From assembly GCA_002368645.1 (NCBI GenBank), contig DFEE01000017.1, forward strand, positions 1 to 53,373: a DNA stretch of 53,373 nucleotides, given 5' to 3'. A program made the translations under genes and the position numbers. Shown here in pieces: positions 31,942-41,179 of this stretch. Position 1 is the stretch's first letter. The number at the start of each line of letters is the position of its first letter. The notes below the pieces were generated by a model. That model worked only from the letters and a program-made list of their open reading frames with translations, was not told the DNA's origin and ran no database searches. This stretch comes from Bacteroidales bacterium UBA3810. GTDB taxonomy: Bacteria > Bacteroidota > Bacteroidia > Bacteroidales > Paludibacteraceae.

Positions 31942-34524
31942 ATGACTGAAGACAGAATTATTCCGGTGAAGATTGACGAGGAAATGAAATCCTCGTATAT
32001 CGATTACTCGATGAGTGTGATTGTCGCTCGTGCCTTGCCCGATGTGCGAGACGGACTTAAACCCGTACAGAGACGTGTTCTGTTCGGTATGAATGAATTG
32101 GGCAATACAAGCGATAAACCCACTAAGAAATCCGCACGTATCGTCGGTGAGGTTATGGGTAAATACCATCCGCATGGTGATAGCTCTATCTATGGTACTT
32201 TGGTGCGCATGGCACAGCCCTGGAACATGCGCTATCTCTTGGTAGACGGACAGGGTAACTTCGGTGATATAGACGGCGATGGGGCTGCGGCGATGCGTTA
32301 TACTGAAGCACGCCTAAGTAAACTTGCAGAAGAGATGCTCTCGGATATCGATAAAGATACCGTGGACATGCAGCTAAACTTCGATGACACATTACGCGAA
32401 CCTGTTGTGCTGCCCTGCCGATTCCCTAATCTGCTTGTTAATGGCGCTACAGGTATTGCCGTAGGTATGGCGACCAATATGCCAACCCACAATATCGGGG
32501 AGGTTATGGACGGTTGCGTTGCATATGTTAAACGGCAGATTGCCATCGATGAGGCGAAAGCGCAAGGCGTTGAGATACCTGAGGCTATTTCGGTGGAAGA
32601 ACTGATGCAATATATTACGGCACCTGACTTTCCGACCGGTGGTACAATCTATGGCTATCAAGGCGTACGCGACGCTTTCGAGACCGGACGCGGACGCGTA
32701 GTGATTCGTTCTAATGCCGAAATCGAAGCAGAGGATAACGGTCGTGAACATATTGTCATTACGGAACTGCCTTTCGGCGTTGTCAAAGCAGACCTCGTTA
32801 AGAATATCGCCGACTTGGTGAGCGACAAGAAGATTGAAGGTATCTCCGAGATTAGTGACCAGTCTAAACGCGATATCCGTATTGTGATTGAGATTAAACG
32901 TGATGCCAATGCCCAAGTCGTCCTTAATAAACTCTATAAGTTTACTGCCCTGCAGTCCAGCTTTAGTGTCAACAACATTGCATTGGTAAAAGGCCGTCCG
33001 ATGCTTTTGAATCTCAAGGACTTGATTACTAACTTCATTGAACACCGCATGGAGGTTGTTACCCGCAGAACACGCTTTGAACTTAAGAAAGCGCAAGATA
33101 GAGCCCATATCTTGGAGGGTTTGATTATTGCGGTGGACAATATCGATGAGGTCGTTAAGATTATCCGTGCGAGCAGAACACCGGCAGATGCACAGGCTAA
33201 TTTGGAAGCACGCTTCGGTATCGATAATCTGCAATCCAAGGCTATCGTGGACATGAGGCTCAGCCAACTTACTGGACTGCGTATAGATGAATTGAAGCAG
33301 GAGTACGAAGATTTGGAGAAACTGATTGCTCACCTGGAGGATATTCTTGCTAACGAAATCTTGCGATATAATATTATTGTTGACGAGTGCGAGGAAATTA
33401 AAGCCAAATACGGAGATGAGCGCCGAACCAAAGTCGTTAAGATGGCGACCGAGTTCAATCCCGAAGATATGTACGCCGATGACGATATGGTGATTACCAT
33501 CAGCCACCTCGGTTATATCAAACGCACCAACCTTTCTGAATTTGAGCAGCAAGGCCGTGGAGGCATAGGCCGTCGGGCTTCTTCTAGCCGAGATGAGGAC
33601 TTTATAGAGTATGTACACACGGCATCCATGCACTCCACTATGCTCTTCTTTACCGAAAAAGGAAGACTCTATTGGCAGAAAGTCTATGAACTGCCCGAAG
33701 GAAACAGACAGTCTAAAGGTCGTGCAATCCAAAATATCATCAACCTTGATAAAGATGATAAGGTTTGTGCCTTTATTAACGTGAAAGGACTTGAGGATAG
33801 GGAATTTGTGGAGAACCACTACCTCATTTTTGCTACCAAGAACGGCTTAATGAAGAAGACAACCTTGGAAGCCTATTCCCGTCCGCGTGCTAATGGTATT
33901 AATGCCGTTGGCCTGCGCGAAGGTGATGCTCTCATCGGCGTAACACTCACCGATGGAGAGAGCCAAATGCTCATCGCTTCCTATAATGGTAAGTTAGTGC
34001 GCTTCCCCGAAAATACAGTTAGACCGATGGGACGTACCGCTACCGGCGTACGTGCTATTAATCTGGATGAGGACGGCAAGGACCGCGCAATTGGCATGGT
34101 TTGTGTTGAACCTAATTCGGACAAGACTATTCTCGTTGTTTCCGAGAATGGCTTCGGTAAACGCACACGACTTGATGATGAGGACGGAGAATCCGTATAT
34201 CGTATTACCAATCGTGGCGCAAAAGGTGTTAAGACCATGAACTTGACGGATAAAACAGGACAACTCGTAGGCTTACATGCAGTCACTGATGATGAGGACC
34301 TTATGCTCATTACCAAGAGCGGTACCGCTATCCGTATGAGAATGGATACCATTCGCGTTATGGGACGCACTACACAAGGCGTTAAACTTATTGAACTCCA
34401 GAAACGCAACGATACTCTCATGTACGGATGCACTGTTCCAAGAGAAGAGGAGAGCACCGAAACAAACGAGAATGCTGAGGTTCAGGAAAGTGCTGATAAC
34501 ACCAATAATGTCACTACAGAATAA
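31942..34524 (+). CDS. gyrA: DNA gyrase subunit A
   Basis: ATG 31942 (MTEDRIIPVKI) gives 860 residues. GyrA cuts and rejoins DNA during supercoiling. The N-terminal part contains the winged helix with GDSSIYGTLVRMAQPW (the quinolone-resistance region) and the catalytic tyrosine in MRYTEARLS (about residue 120). The C-terminal propeller has the GyrA box QQGRGGIGRR. The last 20 residues are acidic (EESTETNENAEVQESADN), as often seen. Serine is present at the classical resistance position (GDSS). A TPR protein gene follows by 22 bases. Confidence 0.95.
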   Translation: MTEDRIIPVKIDEEMKSSYIDYSMSVIVARALPDVRDGLKPVQRRVLFGMNELGNTSDKPTKKSARIVGEVMGKYHPHGDSSIYGTLVRMAQPWNMRYLLVDGQGNFGDIDGDGAAAMRYTEARLSKLAEEMLSDIDKDTVDMQLNFDDTLREPVVLPCRFPNLLVNGATGIAVGMATNMPTHNIGEVMDGCVAYVKRQIAIDEAKAQGVEIPEAISVEELMQYITAPDFPTGGTIYGYQGVRDAFETGRGRVVIRSNAEIEAEDNGREHIVITELPFGVVKADLVKNIADLVSDKKIEGISEISDQSKRDIRIVIEIKRDANAQVVLNKLYKFTALQSSFSVNNIALVKGRPMLLNLKDLITNFIEHRMEVVTRRTRFELKKAQDRAHILEGLIIAVDNIDEVVKIIRASRTPADAQANLEARFGIDNLQSKAIVDMRLSQLTGLRIDELKQEYEDLEKLIAHLEDILANEILRYNIIVDECEEIKAKYGDERRTKVVKMATEFNPEDMYADDDMVITISHLGYIKRTNLSEFEQQGRGGIGRRASSSRDEDFIEYVHTASMHSTMLFFTEKGRLYWQKVYELPEGNRQSKGRAIQNIINLDKDDKVCAFINVKGLEDREFVENHYLIFATKNGLMKKTTLEAYSRPRANGINAVGLREGDALIGVTLTDGESQMLIASYNGKLVRFPENTVRPMGRTATGVRAINLDEDGKDRAIGMVCVEPNSDKTILVVSENGFGKRTRLDDEDGESVYRITNRGAKGVKTMNLTDKTGQLVGLHAVTDDEDLMLITKSGTAIRMRMDTIRVMGRTTQGVKLIELQKRNDTLMYGCTVPREEESTETNENAEVQESADNTNNVTTE

Positions 34525-34546
34525 ACACATAATAAACAATAAAATC

Positions 34547-35791
34547 ATGAAAAAATCTTTCATTTTAGCAGCCCTCGTGCTCATTAGCATTGGCTGCGTA
34601 GCACAAAAAGCAAATGTGAAGAAAGCTAAATCAATAGCCCTCAACACAGAGTCCGCTGACTATGAACAAGCCCGCCAACTGATTGGAGAGGCTATTAAGA
34701 ACGAGGAAACCAAAGACTTGGCTGAGACATATTTCGTCGCAGGTCTTATTGGTTATCAACAAAATAATGCCCTCAATATGCAAGCCGTTCTCAATGGCGG
34801 ACTTGACCAAGAGAAAGCCGGATTGGCAATCTCGGAGTCTTATGACTATTGGCTTAAAGCCGATGAACTGGCGATGATTCCGACATTGGATAAGAAAGGT
34901 CGTGAAGTCGTTGACTTCAAGACCCGTAACGCAATCAATAAGAAAATGCTGGAGTATTGGAAAGGTCAAAACTTCATCAGCTATGGTATTTGGCTGAACG
35001 ATCGTAAAGACTATTTTGGTGCTTATCAAGCGTTCAAGAAACATCTTGACATGCCTAATCTGCCCATGATGCAGGATCCCAAACTCCAAGCGCAATTGCC
35101 TAAGGACACTACCTATTACCAATACATGTATTATGCTGGACTGTTCGCTGTTCAAGCTGAATTGCATAACGAAGCTATCGCTATCTTCGAGCAGATGAAG
35201 AATGGTGAGGTGGAAGCCATTGCTTGCAACCAGTTTCTCTATCAAGAGTATGTGACCCTGAAGGATACCGCTAATTTTGTACGCGTACTGACCGACGCTA
35301 TTAACATGTTCCCGCAAGAACCCTGGTTCCTTCAGAACCTTATCAACTATTACTTGTTCTCTAACCAACAAGAGCAAGCAATTAACTACCTGAACGAGGC
35401 AATCGAGCGCGAACCTAATGTAGCGCAATATCACTATATTAAGGGCAACCTTGATGAGAATAGAGGACATTACGAGGAAGCTCTCGCTGATTTCGACCGA
35501 GCACTGGCTATTGACCCTTCTATGGCTGATGCTATGGCTGGTAAAGGTCGTGTATATTACAACCAAGGCGTTAAACTCAATGAGGCGGCTAGTCTTATTA
35601 ACGACCCGAAAGAGTATAAGGCTGCTCTTAATGAGATGAATGAGACTTTCAAACTTTCATTGCCCTTCTTTGAGGAAGCACACAAAATGGCACCCGAAGA
35701 CCGTGAGAATATGATTGTACTCAAAGGACTCTATTACCGCTTCGGTATGGAAGATAAATACAACCAAATCAACGACGAACTTAATAAATAA
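34547..35791 (+). CDS. Secreted TPR-repeat protein
   Basis: ATG 34547 gives a 414-residue protein with a signal peptide; LISIGC could be a lipobox, with Cys17. The mature part is helical, with TPR repeats clearest at about 285-345 (NYLNEAIEREPNVAQYHYIK, then EEALADFDRALAIDPSMADA). Such proteins act as scaffolds in the Bacteroidetes envelope; the partner is unknown. It shares a transcript with gyrA and its TAA overlaps the start of ruvX. Confidence 0.8.
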   Translation: MKKSFILAALVLISIGCVAQKANVKKAKSIALNTESADYEQARQLIGEAIKNEETKDLAETYFVAGLIGYQQNNALNMQAVLNGGLDQEKAGLAISESYDYWLKADELAMIPTLDKKGREVVDFKTRNAINKKMLEYWKGQNFISYGIWLNDRKDYFGAYQAFKKHLDMPNLPMMQDPKLQAQLPKDTTYYQYMYYAGLFAVQAELHNEAIAIFEQMKNGEVEAIACNQFLYQEYVTLKDTANFVRVLTDAINMFPQEPWFLQNLINYYLFSNQQEQAINYLNEAIEREPNVAQYHYIKGNLDENRGHYEEALADFDRALAIDPSMADAMAGKGRVYYNQGVKLNEAASLINDPKEYKAALNEMNETFKLSLPFFEEAHKMAPEDRENMIVLKGLYYRFGMEDKYNQINDELNK

Positions 35792-36204
35792 TGGGGCGAA
35801 TACTCGCTATTGATTATGGTCGTAAACGCACTGGATTAGCCGTCACCGACACGCTTCGGATTACGGCTAATCCCTTGCTTACCGTTCCTACCAATGAGTT
35901 ATTGATATGGCTCGCGGACTATTTCAGAAGGGAACCCGTGGATGAAGTCGTTATTGGACATCCTACTCAACTTAATGGGCAAGACTCGGAGTCTATGACT
36001 TATATTAGACCATTTATTAATAATTTTAAAAAGGCTTTTCCCAACATCAAACTGACGGAGTTTGATGAACGTTTTACATCCACAATAGCTCATCGGGCGA
36101 TGATTGTCGGCGGTATGCCTAAAATGAAACGACAAGACAAATCGGTCGTGGATAAATTGGCTGCTTGTATTATACTCGAAGACTACTTATCTACTATTTA
36201 CTAA
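35791..36204 (+). CDS. ruvX: Putative pre-16S rRNA nuclease (RuvX/YqgF)
   Basis: The 137-residue protein has the RNase H-like fold of YqgF: ILAIDYGRKRTGLAVTD (first catalytic Asp), VVIGHPTQLNG, LTEFDERFTST and a final VDKLAACIILEDYL helix with Asp. It is thought to trim the 5' end of 16S rRNA and is often described as a Holliday junction resolvase. Its ATG overlaps the stop of the TPR gene, and def follows 12 bases later. Confidence 0.9.
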   Translation: MGRILAIDYGRKRTGLAVTDTLRITANPLLTVPTNELLIWLADYFRREPVDEVVIGHPTQLNGQDSESMTYIRPFINNFKKAFPNIKLTEFDERFTSTIAHRAMIVGGMPKMKRQDKSVVDKLAACIILEDYLSTIY

Positions 36205-36216
36205 CGATTTCTATTA

Positions 36217-36765
36217 ATGATTTTACCTATATATCTATACGGCAAAGCCGAACTGCGTAAGCCTACTGAACCTGTGTCTGAAGGAGAACTCAACCTCTCA
36301 GAGCTTACCGACAATATGTTTGAAACGCTGACAGTCGCAGAAGGCTGCGGCTTAGCGGCTCCGCAAATCGGACTCTCTAAACGCATCTTTGTCGTGGACG
36401 GCTCCGAGTTAGGGGACGATTATCCAGAATGTAAAGACTTCAAGCAGGTATTTATTAATCCTGAGATTATAGAGGAGTCGGACGAGAAAGCAACATATTC
36501 GGAGGGTTGTCTTTCCTTGCCCGGTATTAGCGAAAATGTTGTACGACCCAAAACGATTACAATCCGCTATCAAGATACAGATTTTAATTGGCACGAGGAC
36601 ACCTATACGGACTTCAAAGCAAGAATTGTCCAACACGAGTATGACCATCTCGAAGGACATGTTTTTACCGATAGAATTTCGCCTATTCGCAAGCAGTTTG
36701 TCAAGTCTAAATTGGCTGCTATTGCCAAGGGCAAAACAGTTTCACGCTATAAATATAAAAAATAA
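36217..36765 (+). CDS. def: Peptide deformylase
   Basis: The 182-residue metalloenzyme removes the formyl group from new proteins. All three motifs are intact: GCGLAAPQIG, EGCLSLPG (metal Cys) and QHEYDHLEGHVF (two metal His and catalytic Glu). Length is typical for Bacteroidetes. It sits in a tight run with ruvX and the DUF3109 gene, two bases downstream. Confidence 0.95.
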   Translation: MILPIYLYGKAELRKPTEPVSEGELNLSELTDNMFETLTVAEGCGLAAPQIGLSKRIFVVDGSELGDDYPECKDFKQVFINPEIIEESDEKATYSEGCLSLPGISENVVRPKTITIRYQDTDFNWHEDTYTDFKARIVQHEYDHLEGHVFTDRISPIRKQFVKSKLAAIAKGKTVSRYKYKK

Positions 36766-36767
36766 CC

Positions 36768-37274
36768 ATGTTCGACATTGACGGAGTCTTGGTTACGCTG
36801 GATATTATTGAAAAATACTTCTGTTGCGACTTGGAGGCCTGCAAAGGTGCTTGTTGTGTCGAAGGCGATGCCGGAGCGCCGGTTACTGATGAAGAAGTAG
36901 TGCGGATTGAAGCCGTTAGCCCGATTAGACCGGTTGCCTATAAAGATCCTTCCGGCGAACTTGTCACATCGATTATAGACGGAAAGGACTGCGTCTTTGC
37001 TACCCATAAAAACGGTTGTACAATTTGCTCACTTTATGGCGGTCCGGAGCCCATTAGCTGCAGACTCTATCCCATAAGAGAGGTGAGGGTGGGGAAGCGT
37101 GTTGGTCTTGAATACCATCGTTGGGACATCTGCCATCCTGCACAAGTAAAAGGTAGAAAAAATAAAATCAGATTATACCAATTCTTAAAGGAACCTCTTA
37201 TCGCTCGGTTCGGACAAACTTGGTACGATGAACTTTGTCTCACAGCGGACGAGTGGTTCAAACAATCGAAATGA
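36768..37274 (+). CDS. DUF3109 cysteine-rich protein
   Basis: The 168-residue protein matches the DUF3109 family found throughout Bacteroidetes. It opens with FCCDLEACKGACCVEGDAGAPV, followed by GCTICSLYGGPEPISCRLYPIR, giving a cluster of cysteines like those of YkgJ-type metal-binding proteins. The metal and function are not known. The start follows def by two bases and the TGA overlaps the cinA start as ATGA. Confidence 0.88.
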   Translation: MFDIDGVLVTLDIIEKYFCCDLEACKGACCVEGDAGAPVTDEEVVRIEAVSPIRPVAYKDPSGELVTSIIDGKDCVFATHKNGCTICSLYGGPEPISCRLYPIREVRVGKRVGLEYHRWDICHPAQVKGRKNKIRLYQFLKEPLIARFGQTWYDELCLTADEWFKQSK

Positions 37275-38059
37275 AAGCAGACATAATTACTATCGGGGAC
37301 GAACTGCTTATCGGACAGGTCGTTGATACCAATTCGGCGTGGATGGCTGAGAAATTGAATCAAGCCGGTATCGAATTATACGAGATTCTCTCGGTGCATG
37401 ATGAGCCTGACCATATTAAGAATGCTTTGACCTATGCTTTATCTCATGCCGATGTCGTCCTCACGACGGGGGGATTAGGACCTACTAAAGACGATATTAC
37501 CAAAAATGTACTTTGTGATTATTTTCACACTTTTTTAGTCCCGGATGAGCAGGTCAAAAAGCATATCTACGAACTCTATAAAGACCGACCGCAGGTGCTC
37601 AACCGCTTGACTGATACCCAGTGGCTTGTCCCCAAGGACGCTATTATACTGCCTAACGCTGTTGGGACGGCACCGATTATGTTGTGGCTGCAAGATGGCA
37701 AACTTATTTATAACTTACCGGGAGTCCCCCGGGAAATGAAAGTCGCCATGGAGCAGCAGGTCGTACCCGATATCCTAAAACGTTTCCCTACAGGAGAGGA
37801 GAATATCATCCATAAGACGCTCACTGTCTCCGGTATTCCCGAGTCGGCGTTGGCGATTATTTTAGAAGAGTGGGAAAATACATTGCCTGCGCTCGGATTG
37901 CATTTGGCTTATCTTCCCGTACCCGAAGAAAGACGTATCCGTTTGAGACTTTCTGCGTATGGAACTTGCTCTAATGAGCAATTTGACGAGCAATTTGAAA
38001 AATTGCATAAAATAATTTGCACATCTCAAATAAATATTGTACCTTTGCGGTCGGAATAA
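37271..38059 (+). CDS. CinA-like nucleotide/competence protein, N-terminal domain only
   Basis: ATG 37271 gives 262 residues matching the N-terminal molybdopterin-binding-like (MoCF/COG1058) domain of CinA: IITIGDELLIGQVVDTNSAW, VLTTGGLGPTKDD, PNAVGTAP and YNLPGVPREM. That domain has ADP-ribose pyrophosphatase activity in characterised relatives. The usual C-terminal nicotinamide-mononucleotide deamidase domain (about 150 residues) is absent. The last 14 codons coincide with the promoter of the next gene, which suggests that a deletion fused the two. It may still work as a stand-alone domain. Confidence 0.85.
   Translation: MKADIITIGDELLIGQVVDTNSAWMAEKLNQAGIELYEILSVHDEPDHIKNALTYALSHADVVLTTGGLGPTKDDITKNVLCDYFHTFLVPDEQVKKHIYELYKDRPQVLNRLTDTQWLVPKDAIILPNAVGTAPIMLWLQDGKLIYNLPGVPREMKVAMEQQVVPDILKRFPTGEENIIHKTLTVSGIPESALAIILEEWENTLPALGLHLAYLPVPEERRIRLRLSAYGTCSNEQFDEQFEKLHKIICTSQINIVPLRSE
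38016..38047 (+). promoter_or_regulatory. Promoter within the end of the CinA-like gene
   Basis: TTTG (38016-38019), 20 bases, TACCTTTG (38040-38047) about 30 bases before ATG 38078. It lies inside the last codons of the preceding gene. The spacer begins CACATCTCAAA. Confidence 0.75.
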
Positions 38060-38077
38060 TTTTTAATAACATTTTAT

Positions 38078-38503
38078 ATGACTAAAGCCGCTAAAGCATG
38101 GACATGGGTCCTTACATTACTCATTATCGGTTTATCCGCATTTATCTATTTTAGATTCTTCTTTGTATATGCCCGGGGTATTAATGAGGGTGATATCAAT
38201 TACTTCCAAGAAGAAGGATTTATCTTTAAGACCTGGGAAGGAAAAATGATCCAGACCGGATATAATTCCAAGAATAGTAACGCTACTATTCAGTCGAATG
38301 AGTTTAAATTCTCGGTTGAGGATGAGCGTATCGCGGAGCTAATCAATTCCGCTGCTTCCAATAAAATGAAGCTTCATTGGAAACGATATTTTGGCACCTT
38401 ACCGTGGCGAGGTAACTCCATCTTTGTTGTGGACTCCATCCTTTCTGTTTCCCCTAAAAATGAAACCATACCGGTGGATGATGTCATCACCTTGCCGCAA
38501 TAA
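38078..38503 (+). CDS. Small single-helix membrane protein
   Basis: The 141-residue product has one membrane helix (about 9-31, TWVLTLLIIGLSAFIYFRFF) and a beta-rich outer part with FKTWEGKMIQTGY and LHWKRYFGTLPWRG. Similar Bacteroidales proteins are often mislabelled as 6-phosphogluconate dehydrogenase; no such motif is present here. It is 12 bases upstream of the acyl-CoA ligase gene and shares its promoter. Function unknown. Confidence 0.7.
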   Translation: MTKAAKAWTWVLTLLIIGLSAFIYFRFFFVYARGINEGDINYFQEEGFIFKTWEGKMIQTGYNSKNSNATIQSNEFKFSVEDERIAELINSAASNKMKLHWKRYFGTLPWRGNSIFVVDSILSVSPKNETIPVDDVITLPQ

Positions 38504-38515
38504 TACCTTACGATT

Positions 38516-40180
38516 ATGTTAACCCAAAGAGAGGATAACCTCATCTACATGTTTGAGCGTACGTTCCGTGAGAATTTCGCTCTTGAAGCCGTAACAGACT
38601 ATGGCACTACTAATACGCTTACCTTTGGACAACTGGCAGAGGAGATTTGGAAATACCATTATCTATTCAAGCAGGCTGGAGTCAAAAAAGGCGATAAAGT
38701 AGCCCTCATGGGGCGGAATAATGTGCATTGGGTAACTGTCTATCTGGCTACCATGACCTATGGAGCTATCTTGGTTCCTATCATGCAAGACTTTACGGCT
38801 GATGACGCTTTGCATATTCTCAATCACTCCGATTCTGAATTGCTCTTTATCACCGATGCTATTTGGGAGGGAATTGAGTTGGAACAGCTCGATGCCATGC
38901 GCGTTGTCTATTCTTTGTCCGACTTGCATATCATTGCTAAACGCTCCGATGCCAAAAGTGCCGACTATGAGGCGGCATCTAAAGCCTTCGCAAAGGCGTT
39001 TCCGAATGGAATGACACCTGACGATGTGCATTTCGCTCCAAGAGACAATAAAGAGGTACTCTCAATCAATTATACTTCCGGTACGACCGGATTTTCTAAA
39101 GGAGTCATCACGCCTTGTAATGCAATGGCGGGTAATATCAAACTTGCTTTCCAATCCAAACTCGTTTACCCGGGATGCCGACATGTCGCATTCTTGCCCC
39201 TTGCACATGCCTATGGGTGCGCCTTTGACTTCATGAGCTGTCTCGCAGCGGGAGGACATTGTTATCTGCTTGGCAGAACACCGGCACCCAAAATCTTGCT
39301 TAAAGCCTTTGAGGAAGTTAAACCGACTACAATACTCTCTGTCCCTCTCGTCCTTGAGAAAATATACAAGAAGATAATCGTTCCCCAGATTACCAAAGCG
39401 CCTGTCTCTTGGGTACTTAAAGTGCCTTTCCTTGACGAGGTGATTTATAAGAAAATCAGGGAAACACTCATCAATGCCTTTGGAGCTTCTTTCCGAGAAG
39501 TGATTATCGGGGGAGCACCTCTGAATGCTGAAGTCGAGAACTTCTTACATAAAATTAAGTTCCCCTTGACGGTTGGATATGGTATGACCGAATGTGCGCC
39601 ACTGATCTCCTATACACCCTATGATCACTTCAAACCTTTCTCTTGCGGAAGACCCCTTGACGGATTGATGGAGGCGCGTATTACCAATCCTGATGCAGAG
39701 GGAGTTGGAGAAATTGAGGTAAGGGGCGAAAACTGCATGTACGGATATTATAATAATCCCGAAGCTACTGAACAGATTATGACCAAGGATGGGTGGCTCA
39801 AAACCGGTGACTTAGGTATTATCGATAGGGATGGATTTATCTTTATCAAAGGTCGCTCTAAAACCATGTTATTAGGACCCAATGGTCAAAACATTTATCC
39901 GGAGGAGATTGAGGAAAAACTCAACAATATGCCCTATATCTCCGAGTCTTTAGTTATTCAACGCGAAGGTACTAAATTGGTTGCACTGGTCTATCCGGAT
40001 ATGGAAGCCGCGGACAAGGAAGGACTTAACGAACAGACCTTGCAAGAGGCAATGGAGCAGAATAGGAAAGATCTTAATGCCCGTATTGCTGCCTATGAAC
40101 AAATCTCTGCTATCATCATCCATAACACAGAGTTTGAGAAAACACCTAAGAAGTCTATTAAACGCTTCTTATATCTATGA
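38516..40180 (+). CDS. Long-chain acyl-CoA synthetase (AMP-binding)
   Basis: The 554-residue enzyme activates a fatty acid with ATP and joins it to CoA. Motifs are complete: INYTSGTTGFSKGV (P-loop-like, about 183-196), VGYGMTECAPL (adenine binding), LKTGDLGIIDRDGF and a KTMLLGPNGQNIYPEEIE hinge. The final Lys-containing segment FEKTPKKSIKR fits the catalytic lysine. No clear membrane helix is visible. Its stop overlaps the coaX start as ATGA. Acyl-ACP synthetase is a possible alternative. Confidence 0.9.
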   Translation: MLTQREDNLIYMFERTFRENFALEAVTDYGTTNTLTFGQLAEEIWKYHYLFKQAGVKKGDKVALMGRNNVHWVTVYLATMTYGAILVPIMQDFTADDALHILNHSDSELLFITDAIWEGIELEQLDAMRVVYSLSDLHIIAKRSDAKSADYEAASKAFAKAFPNGMTPDDVHFAPRDNKEVLSINYTSGTTGFSKGVITPCNAMAGNIKLAFQSKLVYPGCRHVAFLPLAHAYGCAFDFMSCLAAGGHCYLLGRTPAPKILLKAFEEVKPTTILSVPLVLEKIYKKIIVPQITKAPVSWVLKVPFLDEVIYKKIRETLINAFGASFREVIIGGAPLNAEVENFLHKIKFPLTVGYGMTECAPLISYTPYDHFKPFSCGRPLDGLMEARITNPDAEGVGEIEVRGENCMYGYYNNPEATEQIMTKDGWLKTGDLGIIDRDGFIFIKGRSKTMLLGPNGQNIYPEEIEEKLNNMPYISESLVIQREGTKLVALVYPDMEAADKEGLNEQTLQEAMEQNRKDLNARIAAYEQISAIIIHNTEFEKTPKKSIKRFLYL

Positions 40181-40914
40181 ACCTGACCGTTGACAGGGGA
40201 AATACATTGACCAAGGTCGCACTCTTTGACGACCTTGGTCATATCGTTGAAACATTGGTCGTTAAAGACCTTAATGCCCTGACAGGTTTACCATTTGGGG
40301 TAAATGATGCAGAAAATGACAATATCCGTTGTATCATATCATCGGTTGTTCCGTTGCAATCTGCTGACCTTGATGCCCTGACAGATTTTCGATATACCAT
40401 TTTTGACCATACTACACCTATCCCTCTTGTCAATGGCTATGAGACGCCCGAAACACTCGGCTTGGATAGGCTTGCGGCAGCTATTGGAGCAACGGCTATT
40501 AAACTCGATACCAATCTTTTGATTATCGATGCCGGATCTGCCATTACCTATGATTTTGTTTCGGCGGATGGTGTCTTTCGTGGCGGCAATATAGCTCCCG
40601 GACTGGCGATGAGACTCCATGTCCTTCACGATAGAACGGCGCAATTACCACTTGTTGAGATTAGTGACGAACTGCCTTCTCCACCTCTTGGGCGTAATAC
40701 CGTTGATGCTATTAGAGTTGGAGTCTTGCAAGGTATCATCTTTGAAATAGAAGGATATATTAATGTGCTTAAACCGGACTGTGTCTTTCTTACCGGTGGA
40801 GATGCACCACGTCTCTTAACGTTTATTGAGCGGCATAGTCCGTGTGTAATCTGTCACGAACCTAACTTAGTCCATATAGGCCTTAATCAAGTGCTCAATT
40901 TCTCATGGTCGTGA
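40177..40914 (+). CDS. coaX: Type III pantothenate kinase
   Basis: The 245-residue kinase carries out the first step of CoA synthesis. It shows the ASKHA-fold motifs: LTVDRGNTLTKVALF (phosphate 1; DRGNT instead of the more common DIGNT), TPETLGLDRLAA, IIDAGSAITYDFV (catalytic Asp) and the C-terminal VFLTGGDAPRLL. Length is normal. It is coupled to the acyl-CoA ligase gene by a four-base overlap, which links CoA supply and use. Confidence 0.9.
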   Translation: MNLTVDRGNTLTKVALFDDLGHIVETLVVKDLNALTGLPFGVNDAENDNIRCIISSVVPLQSADLDALTDFRYTIFDHTTPIPLVNGYETPETLGLDRLAAAIGATAIKLDTNLLIIDAGSAITYDFVSADGVFRGGNIAPGLAMRLHVLHDRTAQLPLVEISDELPSPPLGRNTVDAIRVGVLQGIIFEIEGYINVLKPDCVFLTGGDAPRLLTFIERHSPCVICHEPNLVHIGLNQVLNFSWS

Positions 40915-41179
40915 TACTCTCCTTACCTGATGCTCAACACTACCTATCTCTTCCTCAACCGCCATGCACTACCCAAGAACCTCCGCAAGAAACTCAACTA
41001 TAAGTATTGACTATGGCTATCCTAACTACCGAATTGCTGCGCGCATCCCATAGTTGAGACGGAGCACCCCTGCCTGCCTATCCAGCCGGCAAGCCCGAAC
41101 TGATTGTCAGGCGTCATCCGCTATCACTGGAAAAGAAAACGGCTGCCTACCGCCGGATGTTTGAAGCCACAAAACTGCT
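40915..41179. pseudogene. Decayed coding remnants
   Basis: No intact gene is present. Short stretches read like the ends of proteins: NTTYLFLNRHALPKNLRKKL ending in TGA near 41010, and PELIVRRHPLSLEKKTAAYR ending at the TGA at 41180, with stops and no full start between them. These look like leftovers of one or two lost genes upstream of ogt. I cannot name the parent families. Confidence 0.4.

Noticed and set aside
32392..33819. Long open frame (475 codons) on the minus strand inside gyrA
   Set aside because: It lies entirely antisense to a clear gyrA, and its translation has no domain sense. It is an effect of gyrA codon use.
38078..38503. 6-phosphogluconate dehydrogenase
   Set aside because: Similar proteins sometimes carry this label, but the sequence is a short single-helix membrane protein with no nucleotide-binding or dehydrogenase motif.
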